Shown here: one piece after another, positions 42,863-53,365 of the stretch
Position numbering within the stretch: position 1 is the stretch's first letter
Layout of the letters: each line of letters starts with the position of its first letter
NCBI GenBank assembly: GCA_037157565.1
Contig: JAZHRO010000012.1
Coordinates: 57,279,501 to 57,343,500 of the forward strand
Direction of reading: 5' to 3'
From: Thalassia testudinum
Taxonomy: Eukaryota; Streptophyta; Magnoliopsida; Alismatales; Hydrocharitaceae
DNA: 64,000 nt
Made by a program: the position numbers and the translations under genes
Notes under the pieces: model-generated
Databases searched by the model: none
Seen by the model: only the letters and a program-made list of their open reading frames with translations
Told to the model about the DNA's origin: nothing

Positions 42863-45800
42863 TGTTCGTTTAATTTCTCAACACAGTTAATTAAGTTATT
42901 TAGACTTAATTAATCACATGAGAAAGCAACTTAGGTTAACTTGAATTAATGTCAGTTGTGCAGTATAAAGCCAAGTTAACTTAACATTTTAGATTTTTAA
43001 ATTCTTTTAACTGGTTGGGTCCAGGTTGTTCACTGGGAGGCATAACTTATCTTAATTCACCATTAACTCCTAAACATAAATTACTAATTATTTAATCAAT
43101 CAGGATTTTAATTAGATTACTTTAAGGACATTAATCTTGCATAAAAGATATCCACTTAAAAGCATGCAACATTCCATTAAGCAAAAATATAATTTACACA
43201 TGTAATCTCTCGTTAAGAATCAAGTAAACATGTTTATTCAGTAATTACAACTTTTTTCACAAAGGTTTAAGGCAAGAAAATTTATACAACTGAATACAAA
43301 TACCTCATTATATCAATTAAACTCAAAATATTAAAAGGAGACATTATTACAATGAAAATACAAAAGTAAAGATTAAAAATCACAAGTCTCCTTTCTTCTT
43401 CTCTGCAGCCCTTTCTTCTCTTTAATCTCTGTCGTAATTCTCTCTCTCTTTTATTCTTCTTTTTCTCTTCTTCTTCTTCTTCCTCTAAGCCCTCTCTGTT
43501 CTCTTTTCTTAGCTTTCTCCTTAAGTTTATTCTCTTCTAATTCTTCCTTAACTCTGTGCATTTACTTATGTCACACTTAATCAAATTTAGCATAATTAAC
43601 TGAGCAAATTAACTTCCTTTTATTCCAAAATTATATTTATTTAATGGGTGGTCCGATCTTTCGAGGATACACAGCGCCCACAAGGGGTGGGACCAGACCC
43701 TACTCAGCCGGGCCTAATTCTTTTATTAGGTTGATTTCTCATATTTTTATCTCTTGCACAGTCTCGGCCTCCTAGGCCCACATCCACGCCCACTCCCAGG
43801 CCCACACACACCTGCAAAGGCACGTGCACATGCACACACCCACACACAAGTTAAGTTTCTCTTTGCTCCTTGCGCTGATGACCGAAACGTCGTCAACACT
43901 TTTTCGTAATATAGTAAGGTGTGCGCCTCTAAATTCCTGAGGTGGGACTTTGTTTCCTAGTTTCTGGCCGATCTTCGATCGACAATTTCGACCGATTGGC
44001 TGGACCAAATTGATCTAGCAAAGGCTCAATCGAAAGCTCAATGGATGATCTATAGGATTATAACACCAATTTGGTGTTCAGATTAATTCTAGCCCTTCAA
44101 TTTGAAGGGCGAAACTGGAAGGATCGCAAGGCCATTCATGGCCTGCAGAAGGTGAATCAGGTCTAAGGACCTGCAGGGAAGGCTTTTGACCTCCAGATGA
44201 GGTCCTAGACCATCTCAATAGATGATTCCACATCTATTGGTAAAGAAGAAGAGCTTTGAAAAGCTACAGAAAGAAGCTTACGAGCTTCTTACAGGAAACA
44301 CAAAGCTCAGATTTGAGCTCTAATCAGTTCGACAGAGAGCTATAGTCCAAAATTATCATATCAAACAATCTCTAAAGGTTGTAAAGATTCTAGCTGAGCA
44401 AGATTAACATCCAAATTTCACCAAGAATGCACTGAAAGCAGTTTGGGTTCAAAAATGACCCAAATTTGACAGTGATCACATTCGCACAAAATCTTCAATA
44501 AAACTCAATCAAATCGACCTCAATTCACTCTAAATCATCCCAGAAAGAATTTCAACCCTTTAATTCACAGAATTAAATGATTAATCCTCGAATTGACTCT
44601 GGGATTTGACCATAATAAGCTTAAAGTTGACTTTTAAAATTAAAGCTTCTCTAACCTAATTAAGACCTTAGATCAGTTCTATTTAACCTCAGGAATTTAT
44701 TCAAAGTCTCAAAAAGTAAATTTAGTCAGAAATTCTAGGGTTTCAGGACTCATTGCTTGAGATCCTAATTGAGTTTGCTCAACAGAACAAACTACAGCTT
44801 CTCTGAGTAAACAATCAACAGGAATGACATCATCATGCTTCACTCAAGCTTCTAGACCTCTTAGATTGGATTCAATCCTAATGAAGATGTCTCTCCAACT
44901 CTGCCAGAGTTGGAGAAGACTGAAGCCTAAGTCGAGCTCCAAGACCAAAATATCAAATTGAGGATCGATGCAAAATCCTTAGGTCATAAGGAGTCATTCT
45001 GGAGCTCTACACAGAGTTCTATGGGATGAAGATCAAATTCAACTCGTCGGAGCTCACCGGAGCTCCAGTGAGTCTAGAAAATGATTGATAAAGTATAAAA
45101 CTCAATGAAACAAGTCATTGAAGGTCTGGAAAGCATCCTGAGGTCACAAGGAACCTTAGGAGCTCATCAATTAACTCCTTTGATTATCAAAACAGAAGAT
45201 TTGCAATGAATTCAGAAAGTACAAATTTTGAGTTCAGTGGAACTCAGAGAGTATCCCCTCATTCAATTGAATGAGGGAAAGAGTTTTGAGGGGTGAAACG
45301 ATGCTAGTGGACTATTTAATTGGGTGATTAACTCATCTCTGAGCCACCATTAACAATGAGCTCAAAAATGAGGGTGAAATTTAGGCGTTTACTTTATATG
45401 AGTTAATTATACTAATTAGGTATAAGATTGGGGCCCTTAGATAATGAAGAGGTGATGGAGGGCCCCAGTGAGTGTGTTCTAGTCTCAGAAACCTTTGCCG
45501 TGGACAGCAGAGGTTGCTGGTGAGTGTGAAGATGGATTAGGCGTGTAGGTGATATAATCATGAAGTCAATGAGTTAGAAATGATCGTGGAAGAATATAGA
45601 GTGTGATCAATGAATTAAAAAGACAGAAAGATGCTCCAAACGAGCTCAAAGAACTCGTCGGAATTGAAGAAGATGACAGAAGAAATTAACATTTAACTTA
45701 ACTAAACCACCTAATTGACTAAACTAACTACTCTATCTTACCTATCCTACTATTACCTGGATGAAGGAAGGCAGAGATATCTCCGTCAACGGTCGTAACA

Positions 45801-46804
45801 GAGGAGGAAATCAGAGGGAAGAAGTCCGGCAGGCGAATTCGCGGAGTGGAAGCGTAGTCCGGAGTCATCACCTTGATCAGAGGTGCGGCAGAGGATAGTG
45901 GAGTTCAGAGAATGATGGAAATGATCGGAGGAACTGTGTGGTAGTAGAGGTAGGTCGCCGGAGTAGGAGGGAATAGCCTATCAGTTAGCTTCAGTTAGGG
46001 GAAGAGGGAAGGGAGCTAATCGCTGAAATCGAAGGGTTCAAGGGGTATTTATAAGGTTCGACGGCTGTGAAGGAGCTCAAATTCGAATGGGAATGTGTCT
46101 GGGTTCAAGGTAACCACCAGCATCTTCTCTGACGCTGGTGAAGTTAACCTTGAGTCCTAATTAGGATTTCAGGTGCATTTAGACCGTAGGATGGAAAGAT
46201 GATGGTGAGCGCAAGCTCCAGGAGCTTGGCAAGGAAAGAATGGCGTCAGATGTGAGGTGATCAGATGGTAAATACACCGCCAATCGACAATCGTTAAAGC
46301 GGCTGAAGAAGAAATGAAGAAGATGTTCGTAGGGACCTGTATGTAAGAAAAGTTGAGGACCTAGGTGAAAGGAAAGGACTCAAATGTAATAAATTATAAG
46401 GACCGAAATGTAAATAGAGAATTTTAAGGTTATTTTAAATTATTTTCTTTTCCAACTTTTTATATATATTTATAATTTAGCCAAATATTATATTAAAGCC
46501 TTGTATTCACATTTTTCACCCATTTATTTATATTTATTTACTTATTAACTTAAGTTATTTAAAACTTAGGTCTTAAGTTATACTTAAGTTAAATAAAATA
46601 TTAATTAAGTAATTAATTAATATTATTTTGAGTCCATTTATTAATTAAGTTATTAATAATATTAATTATTTTATAATTTATCATTTTAAACTTATTTTAA
46701 GGTCCTTTAATAATTTGTCCCTTATTTCATAATTAACCCCTATATATAAATTTTCCTAGCTAATTAATTAGGGGTAATTAGAAGCCATGATAAGCCTCTC
46801 ATCA
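42863..46804 (-). mobile_element. Solo LTR, large Athila/Tat-like (family D, 3.9 kb)
   Basis: Flanked by the perfect 5-bp duplication CAGAT (42858-42862 and 46805-46809) at a LINE breakpoint. The minus-strand start TGATGAGAGGCTTATCA and end CGAACA give TG..CA ends, and the first bases resemble family A LTR starts. A TATA box (TTATAAATA, 46055-46046) with an upstream hairpin (46105-46153) places U3 at its right. At 3.9 kb it is longer than the family A LTRs, and I see no coding sequence. It contains AT-rich stretches (42880-43380, 46400-46760). The alternative, a non-LTR insertion with TG..CA ends, is less likely. Confidence 0.72.
46046..46055 (-). promoter_or_regulatory. TATA box of family D LTR
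   Basis: Minus strand CTTATAAATA followed by CCCC. An imperfect hairpin of about 17 bp (TCAAGGTAAC CACCAGC ... GCTGGTG .. GTTAACCTTGA, 46105-46153) and the palindrome TCCTAATTAGGA (46155-46166) lie just upstream. Confidence 0.5.
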
Positions 46805-47257
46805 CAGATTTTCTTTAGAGATATCACTTTGTAATCTTTTTCTTAGGTTATGTTCATCCATGCTGAGTGGTTCTCACCCTCCTTTCTCATCCAACGTCTT
46901 GACACCCTTCAAAGCCTCCATCCTTTTCTGTGCTTTCAGCTGTGCTAATGTTTTCTTGTATTCAAACAACATGAGATGCAACCCTCTCAGTTTGGCAGCT
47001 AGTCATTGCGTAGCGGTGCCTTCCCCCTCAAAAGGCACTCACCACAAAACCACCATTTCTTTAAAGCCCCCCTCCATAAGCCACGATTTCTGAAATTTAA
47101 AATACAAGTGCATCTTGACACCTTCGCCACTTTCCCAAACAAGTGGACTATGATCTGAAAAAGGCCTTTACATTGCCACAATAGAAGCCAGATGATAGGA
47201 ACCCATGAACTCCACATTGAATAGAAAACGGTTAATCTTGGGCTGCAGCCCACCATT
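46805..47257 (-). pseudogene. LINE endonuclease C-terminal end and linker
   Basis: Minus-strand translation gives INRFLFNVEFMGSYHLASIV, then SDHSPLVW (the SDHxPL box that ends the AP-like endonuclease), FKFQKSWLMEGGFKEMV and LAAKLRGLHLMLFEYKKTLA, the helical linker that precedes RT. One or two stops interrupt it. It joins the endonuclease N-terminal piece at 51449 across a solo LTR, and the RT start at 42862 across the family D LTR. Confidence 0.82.
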
Positions 47258-49024
47258 GTTGATAGGGCTACTGAAGGATGTTAAATATGCACTCATTGTA
47301 GTGAAGCCTTAATCGCTCGATAATAGATACAATTTATAAACTTGAAATCAAGAAATGAAGTCCGAGGTCGAACACACGGAGTAAGTATTGCAATTCACGC
47401 GCTAATCAAAATGAATATATAAATGAGCACAGGAATTTAAGCACAATAATGATATTCAATGCATAATAATTACTCAAATATGATATTCAATGACAAACAT
47501 GAGTACTTCAAGAGTTTGATATGACAAAAAGAATTCCAAGATAAAATAATGGTGATTTAGATCACCAATTATTAGCCTAATCATATATGTATCAATTACT
47601 CAAATGTATCAAATAAATGAACAGTGCCTTGAATCACTTAAGCTTTAATTCCACCTAAGCAAATATCAAGCTAAATCAGCCTTATCAAACGTCGGGTCTT
47701 TCCATCAGATGACTTAAACGTTACCTTGCTACAGTGCTTCCTTCTCTTCTTCAGGCTTTCTTCTTCTTCTGCCTGTCTCTCCTTCCTTCCCTTCTCGAGC
47801 CTTTTCCTTCTTCTTTTAGAGAGCACAAAGTATCTCTCTCATGGTTAAGTGTTGGACAGGGTTAAACATTAGAGAGCAAAACCCCTCCCTCCACCTCTCT
47901 CTCTCTCTCCTTCCTTTTCTCCTCTTCTCAAACATTCGAGTCGTAACCAGGTATTCGGATCATGAACAGTGACCAGGGCTACCAAGGATGTGTGGTAGTC
48001 GAGGAGTTCTCGATAGGTCAGGTTAATGGGTCGTGCGGGTGAATGGGAACTCGACCCTTGTGTACTGGGCGATAAGACATATGCACACATTCAGTTTATC
48101 TTCCATCAGGAGCTTGTAACTCCACGATGTGGGATTATATGTCCCACATGTCCTTCGCGAAGCTACTGAGGTGAGGCTCCTGAATTGGTGTAGCTTGCGT
48201 TGTCGTCAGCTGAAATTGAGTGCCTGTGAAGACACTTGGAAGAATTCCGTGCGGCCTGGGAGTTTCCTTGATGAAGAACTTGGCCTGATGTAGCTGCTGT
48301 AACTGGAGAAAGAAGTGGTGGCGGCGGTGCTCCAGTGAAGACCTGAAAATCATCAACACGGCCTCTCGGCCACATTAAAAAATTCCACGAGCTTCACCGG
48401 AGGGTGTGGAGTGCGGTGGCTGTGGTTGTGTGGCATGAGGGCACGTGAGGTGGTCAGACAAAGGCGGAGGAGATGAATGGAAGTGGGTTTGTTCGGTGGG
48501 ATTTTGGAGTGGGCGATAGGCCTGGAAAGGTTAGAGCTTTTATTCTAGGGGCCACGGTGGAGTTTTGGCGGTGTTGGTGTGATGTTTGGTGGCGTGTGGT
48601 GGTGGCACAGGCTCATCGGAGCCCTTGCAGGACTCGGAAAGGACGGAGGGGGAGAGCGTGAACGGCGGTTGAAATTGGAGTTTAAAGAAAGGAAGAGGAT
48701 GTAGAGGGGAAAATGAATCTAAGGGACCTAAAATTATGGAAGAAACGAGAGATTCCCACGCTGGTGTGATTGCCAGATGTGGGGAAGATGAATTCTCCGT
48801 CGAGGGGCACGACGACGAGAAGGGAAGATGGCACCCGTTGTGGCCGGCGAGGTGCGAAGGAAGGTGGTGATGATGATGGACTAGCCAATTTGGCCGTTGG
48901 TTGTCCCAAGGAAGATGGGGAAGAAGGGATGCCAGAGCTAGGTCGGAGAAGGGTCAAAGGTAGGGATTTGAAGAGGATTTTGGCCCCAAACTAAGCTAAG
49001 GAGGACGGTTTGTCCTCAGGGGTC

Positions 49025-49032
49025 CATTTATA
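49025..49032 (-). promoter_or_regulatory. TATA box of solo LTR
   Basis: Minus strand TATAAATG followed by GACCCC. A hairpin (49042-49079: GGAGCTTTC CAAGCTTGG AAA CCAAGCTTG AAAGCTCC, one bulge) ends about 10 bp upstream. Confidence 0.5.
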
Positions 49033-49713
49033 GGCCTCAGGGGAGCTTTCCAAGCTTGGAAACCAAGCTTGAAAGCTCCGAAGCTTCTTGAATTTAGGAG
49101 ACCCAAACCTTCAAAAGGCTTGCATGAGCCTTTGAGTAGGATTCCGAGCCCAATGTGCAGCTCAAATGGAAGAGGATTTCACAAGGAATTCTTCTTCCAA
49201 TTTTGAAAGGGATTCGTTAAGAAAGCAGAGAGAAATCTCTAATTGAAAGTCACCGGAGTAGGAGTTCCTCTATGATAATGGCAGAGGGACCAATTTGTAA
49301 AGAACGATGACAAATGTAGGGACCCATTTGCAAATAATTCAAAAACCTAAGGGGGTGTGTGTAAGAAAAAGAGTCATACTAGACTGAAATGCAAACTAGG
49401 TCAAGATGATCTCTGATTGGGCCCAAATTTTGGTACAAACCTATTTTGGACCCAAGGAATCTAATGGTAAAGTCAAATTTTGGTTTCGACCAAGTTTGAT
49501 TGAGTAATTTACGTAGAAATCCATATTAGGGCAACTTCTTGTCTAAGACTCTGTTTTAGGTCAAAATGGGTTCCAATGATCAAATCAAAGGTACCAAACC
49601 TTATAGAATTATTTTCTATTATTTTTAGAAGGTTTTGGTGAATTTTATCCTGATCATAACCTCAGTTAATTAAGTGGGTCCAAAATTAAGGTTTCGAATA
49701 TCCATTAATTCTT

Positions 49714-51094
49714 CAACCTGAAATCTAGTTTGGTTTGCTTTGGCTTACCTGAGGAGGAGCAAGAAGCTTTAGCAGCTGTTTTGATGACTCCCTGCATCAG
49801 TCTTCCTATTAGATATTTGGGGCTGCCTTTGAGGTGCTCTAGAATGAAGAAGAGAGATTGGAGCTGCCTCTTTGACAAGATTTTAGTGAAATTGGATGGG
49901 TAGCATAGCAGTTTCCTCTCCAAAGGTGGAAGACTTATCTTGCTCAACTCTATGATCACCTCCATCCCTGTTTTCTACTTCTCCATATTTAAGGCACCTA
50001 ACTCCATTTGGAAAAGGTTGGATGTGCTGAGAAAGAGGTTCTTTTGGAAGGGAGCTAAACATGAGGGCAGATTCTTGCAGCCACTCAAATGGGAGCAGAT
50101 TTGCTATCCAAAAGATGGGGGTGGACTTGGGATTAAGTCCCTGAAACACTTTAATGATGCCTTGCTACTTAAGTGGGCTGTTAAACTCCTGCAAGGAGAC
50201 CTGAAGTCATGGACTGTCCTGATCAGAGATAGCTATGGTGCATCCAGTAGTGTGTTGTCCAAACTTCAGCCCAGCAGGCCTTCTCCTTTTTGGAAATCAG
50301 TGACAAGGGCTTTGGCTGATCACTTCCACCTACTGCAGCTGGCTCTTAGGGATGGTAGGACCTTCAGCTTCTGGAAGGAGGGGTGGTCAGGGCTAGGTGT
50401 CTTGAAGGAGATCTATCCAAGAGCTTTTGCTATAGCATCTGACAAGGAGGCCACTGTCAGCTGGGTCTGGTCTTGCAGCAGCAGCAGTTGGAACCTGATT
50501 GATGAGGATTTCAGCAGGAGAGCTACTCGGCTGTGGGAAGAAAGGAGGAGGCTAGTTTCAGACCTTGAGAGCTTTAGGCATAGGCTTGGAATGGAGGACA
50601 AGTACCTTTGGGAGGGGATTTATAATATGCAATTTGGCTATAACAGAATTTTGAGCCTTGAAAGTGGGTGGAGATGTGACTTCATTGACAAGAAGATCTG
50701 GCTGTTAAAAATTCCTCTCAAGGTTCAGATATTTCTCTGGCTTTGTAGGAGAGATGGATTGATCACAAGTGATCTGCGACATAGAAGGTTGGGAACTGAT
50801 CACCATGTTTGTTTTTTGTGTGAGATGAATACTGACAATGTAAATCACCTCTTTTCTTCTTGCCTTGTCACTGATGCTATTTGGAGAAGGACATGTCAAG
50901 AGTCGCTACCAGATTGGGATTCTATCTGGCATGGGTTTGGTATGAGAGGGAAGCCACATGTACGCATGGCTGTCACTCTATGGTGTGTGTGGAAGGCAAG
51001 AAATGAGAGACTTTTTCAGGAGAGGCTGGTGTACTGTGAAAGAATTGTAAGAGAGTGCTGGTCCCTCATACATTTTTGGGGATCTCTTTTGTAA
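49714..51094 (+). pseudogene. LINE ORF2 C-terminal part with zinc-binding domain
   Basis: A nearly open frame from the end of RT to the ORF2 stop. One in-frame TAG near 49903, early in the fragment, breaks it, leaving an open run of 384 codons from 49940. Order: PIRYLGLPLRCSRMKKRDW, FLSKGGRLILLNSMITSIPV, RLDVLRKRFFWKG, GGGLGIKSLKHFNDALLLKW, then the zf-RVT-like domain (IWLLKIPLKVQIFLWL, CFLCEMNTDNVNHLFSSC at about 50809-50862) and the closing TLWCVWKARNERLFQ. Cys and His ligands are present. The endonuclease and RT catalytic parts were never copied, so it cannot move itself. Confidence 0.9.
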
Positions 51095-51132
51095 TTTCTC
51101 TTATTTGTTTATATAATATACCGCTCCGAATT

Positions 51133-51151
51133 GCTATCGTAAGACGATAGC
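51133..51151 (+). terminator. 3'-terminal stem-loop of LINE
   Basis: GCTATCGT AAG ACGATAGC: a perfect 8-bp stem with a 3-base loop, 16 bp before the poly(A). Some plant L1 elements are known to need a 3'-end stem-loop for recognition by their reverse transcriptase, so this is the likely recognition element rather than a transcription terminator. Confidence 0.6.
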
Positions 51152-51448
51152 TTTCCTTTCTGTTTCAAAAAAAAATATCCATTAATTCTTGAAATACGTG
51201 AAAACCCATTTCTGTTTGAACGAATCCTCTTATTAGGCATTTATGAAAATTTGACCTTTAATTAATCCCTGAAAAACCCCGTGATTGCTCTTAATTTAGT
51301 ATGTTAACAGATTTAACCCTGATTTAATGTTTATCTTTTAGAAAGGATATGCAGTGAATTACGATCTTCTGGTGGTTATGTAGGAGCATTTATCAATGGA
51401 TTATGACTAAATAAAGCTAGATATGGCTATTGATGATGTTATCATCAA

Positions 51449-51934
51449 CCACCATTCCTCCGAGTATACGTGGCCCCAGATGATGGGACATCTCCCAGCT
51501 CCAACTCTGAAACGATGTTCTGGAAACCAAAGGTAGATGAGTCCATTCTCCCATCTGGTCTATCTTTAGAGGAGAGATTAGCACTGTAATCTCCACCTAA
51601 TAGCCACACTACCCCCTGCACCCAAGTAGACGTCTGCCTCAATTCCTCCCATAAAATCGACCTCTCTCCCTGAGAACATGGCCCATACACTGATGAGTTG
51701 TAAATGCTGACACTATTCGCCACTCTAGTGAATTTGCACGTGAGCAAGAACTTGTTCTCTCTCTACTTCTCCAACTGCAAAATGTTTGACTTCCACCAGA
51801 CACAAGGACCTCCTGATCTATCAAGAGACTGGATGCATTTGATTTTTCCTTCCCAAGAAGTCAACGGGTACCAAGAGCCTTCATCATAGCTATCGAGATG
51901 CGTCTCTTGTAAAAGGGCGCAGTCAATCCCACAC
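51449..51934 (-). pseudogene. LINE endonuclease, N-terminal part
   Basis: Minus-strand translation shows CALLQETHLDSYDEGSWYPL (the LQETH/K box with catalytic Glu), SLDRSGGPCVWW, then after a stop SVSIYNSSVYGPCSQGERS (VYGP box), VVWLLGGDYSANLSSKDR (GD[FY]N-type box with catalytic Asp; Asn is here Ser) and ELGDVPSSGATYT. This is the AP-endonuclease-like domain of L1 LINEs. The 5' side is cut at 51934 by an LTR-like repeat. Confidence 0.85.
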
Positions 51935-52631
51935 TGATCAGGTGTGGCTCATCATAGCTAAAATGCCTAAGTTAGGCTAGAAACTAGGTTAAGCATTACA
52001 TAATTAACACATGAAAAGGGTTAAGTGTGGGAAATAACAGAAATGACCTAAACTATCAAATTTGTCTTAAAAACATAAAATTAAGTCATAAAATGAGATA
52101 TTCTATTCATTAATGCAAATTGATGATCAAATTGCAAATTGAACACACACTTGGTTTCAAAATATCAAATTGAAAGTGAAATCAACTTCCTAAATGTTCA
52201 ATTAAGCTTCAATGAAAACTTGGTTGCATTTGGACATCACTAGAACCTTGCATTTAGAGTTTTACATAGAGGCCCTCAGGTCGTAACACATTTCATTCAT
52301 TTAAAATCTCCAAGGACTTCATTGCAAACTGCAAGGGGCCTCTTAGAAAGCCTCAGGGGCTGTGCTGCCAACATTCTCTCCACTTATGGGTTTCTGAGCA
52401 ATTTTTCAACTCTTTCACCTTGATTGGGCTTCATTACAAAAACACCATTAGACCTGCAGGCATGGTGCATTGTTCACCCGCAAGAACAGGCGTGATCTCA
52501 GCTATTCATCTCATGCATCCATCATCCTATGGTCGATCCAAGTCGATTCTTCTCGCACCTTTGCATGTAGGATTGCCATCCTCCCTAGATCTGATCGAAT
52601 GACTAAGATTTGATTTGGACGCTCGTGCGCT
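51935..52631 (+). repeat. LTR-like unit E1
   Basis: It starts TGATCAGGTGTGGCTCATCA and continues GCTAAAATGCCTAAGTTAGG. It aligns by eye along its whole length with the next unit (52632 onward), including AAACTAGGTTAA, GGTTAAGTGTGGGAAATA, TGCAAATTGAACACAC and TGCATTTGGACATCA. The TGAT..ATCA start resembles Athila/Tat LTR starts in this window. It is therefore probably the first ~0.7 kb of an LTR whose remainder was displaced. Confidence 0.6.
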
Positions 52632-53365
52632 TGATGAGTTGCGACTCATCATAGCTAAATCGCCTAAGTTAAGCTAGAAACTAGGTTAAACACTATGTTA
52701 AACACTATGGAATTAACACGTAAAAATGGTTAAGTGTGGGAAATAGAGAAAAAGACCTAAAACATCAATTTTGTGCTAAAAATGCATAATTAGGTCAATT
52801 ATTGAGATATTCTATTATTAAATACAAAATGGTGATCTAATTGCAAATTGAACACACTAATGAGCTTGAAACTCCATATCAAAAGTAAAATTAACTTCTA
52901 AGAGGTTCAATTAAGCTTCATTAAAAACCTGATTGCATTTGGACATCATAAGGCCTTGCATTTAAATATTCTCATTTAGGTCCTTAGGTCATAATATTTC
53001 AGCCTTAGAAATCTCTCCGGGGACCTATGTGTAAGATGTAAGGACCTATTTGCAAGCCCATAAGGACTACTGTGTAACTTTTCTTAACTACTAATGGGCT
53101 GCCTTGAAATATTTCTACCCCTTCGCTAAGGGGCCTTCTGCACAATTTCACCATTAGATCCCACAGCACCTGCAGCTCGCGTGAGCACTGTTTACCACGA
53201 AGAACTGAGGCCATCATGGCCATTCATTCTTTTGTTACCTTGATCTGTGGCTCACATTCAATAGAACCTTGGCACTAATCCTCGCATGTGGTCACCCCTT
53301 CCCCCAGATCTGATCTTGCAGCGGATTTTCATTTTAACTCTTCGCGTGCTCGTCTCCTTGAATCT
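52632..53365 (+). repeat. LTR-like unit E2 (start of the second copy)
   Basis: It begins TGATGAGTTGCGACTCATCA, a perfect 8-bp hairpin with loop TGCG. It repeats unit E1 with many substitutions and small indels; both units end in a similar CGCGTGCTCGTC-like / CGCTCGTGCGC sequence. Unlike E1 it continues into a promoter-like region (CTACTTAAGGAGC near 53427). Confidence 0.6.

Larger units (their letters stand above)
49714..51173 (+). mobile_element. 5'-truncated L1-type LINE with TSD and poly(A)
   Basis: About 1.46 kb, plus strand, flanked by the identical 17-bp duplication AATATCCATTAATTCTT (49697-49713 and 51174-51190). The 3' end has a perfect stem-loop (51133-51151) then a run of nine A (51167-51175), the last of which may belong to the duplication. 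Truncation at the 5' end within the RT thumb, a variable-length duplication and poly(A) are the classical signs of target-primed reverse transcription. The perfect duplication suggests it is younger than the solo LTR it sits in. Confidence 0.93.
47258..51448 (-). mobile_element. Solo LTR, Athila/Tat type (family A), in LINE endonuclease
   Basis: Minus-orientation LTR of about 2.7 kb once the inner LINE (49714-51190) is removed. Its start TGATGATAACATCATCA is a perfect 7-bp hairpin with loop AAC. The sequence CCACCATT occurs at both junctions (47250-47257 and 51449-51456), covering the target-site duplication; the exact edge is uncertain by a few bases. It carries a TATA box (49032-49025), a U3 hairpin (49042-49079) and the block GGCCTCTCGGCC at 48361. 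The LINE reading frame is continuous when it is removed. Confidence 0.82.
35749..51934 (-). mobile_element. L1-type LINE (minus), in five pieces
   Basis: Pieces in minus reading order: 51934-51449 (endonuclease N-terminal part), 47257-46805 (endonuclease end and linker), 42862-42630 (start of RT section), 39905-38652 (RT core) and 36026-35749 (post-RT). Each gap is a solo LTR. Where duplications are removed the reading frame resumes at the correct place, so this was one insertion hit repeatedly. About 2.7 kb of LINE is present. The 3' end (zinc-finger part, tail) is missing and would lie left of position 1 if the Athila/Tat element inserted into this LINE. Stops are present in most pieces. 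Confidence 0.85.

Noticed and set aside
46860..47093. Plus-strand open frame of 77 codons as a small gene
   Set aside because: The minus strand here encodes the end of a LINE endonuclease with the SDHxPL box, so the plus frame is a shadow.
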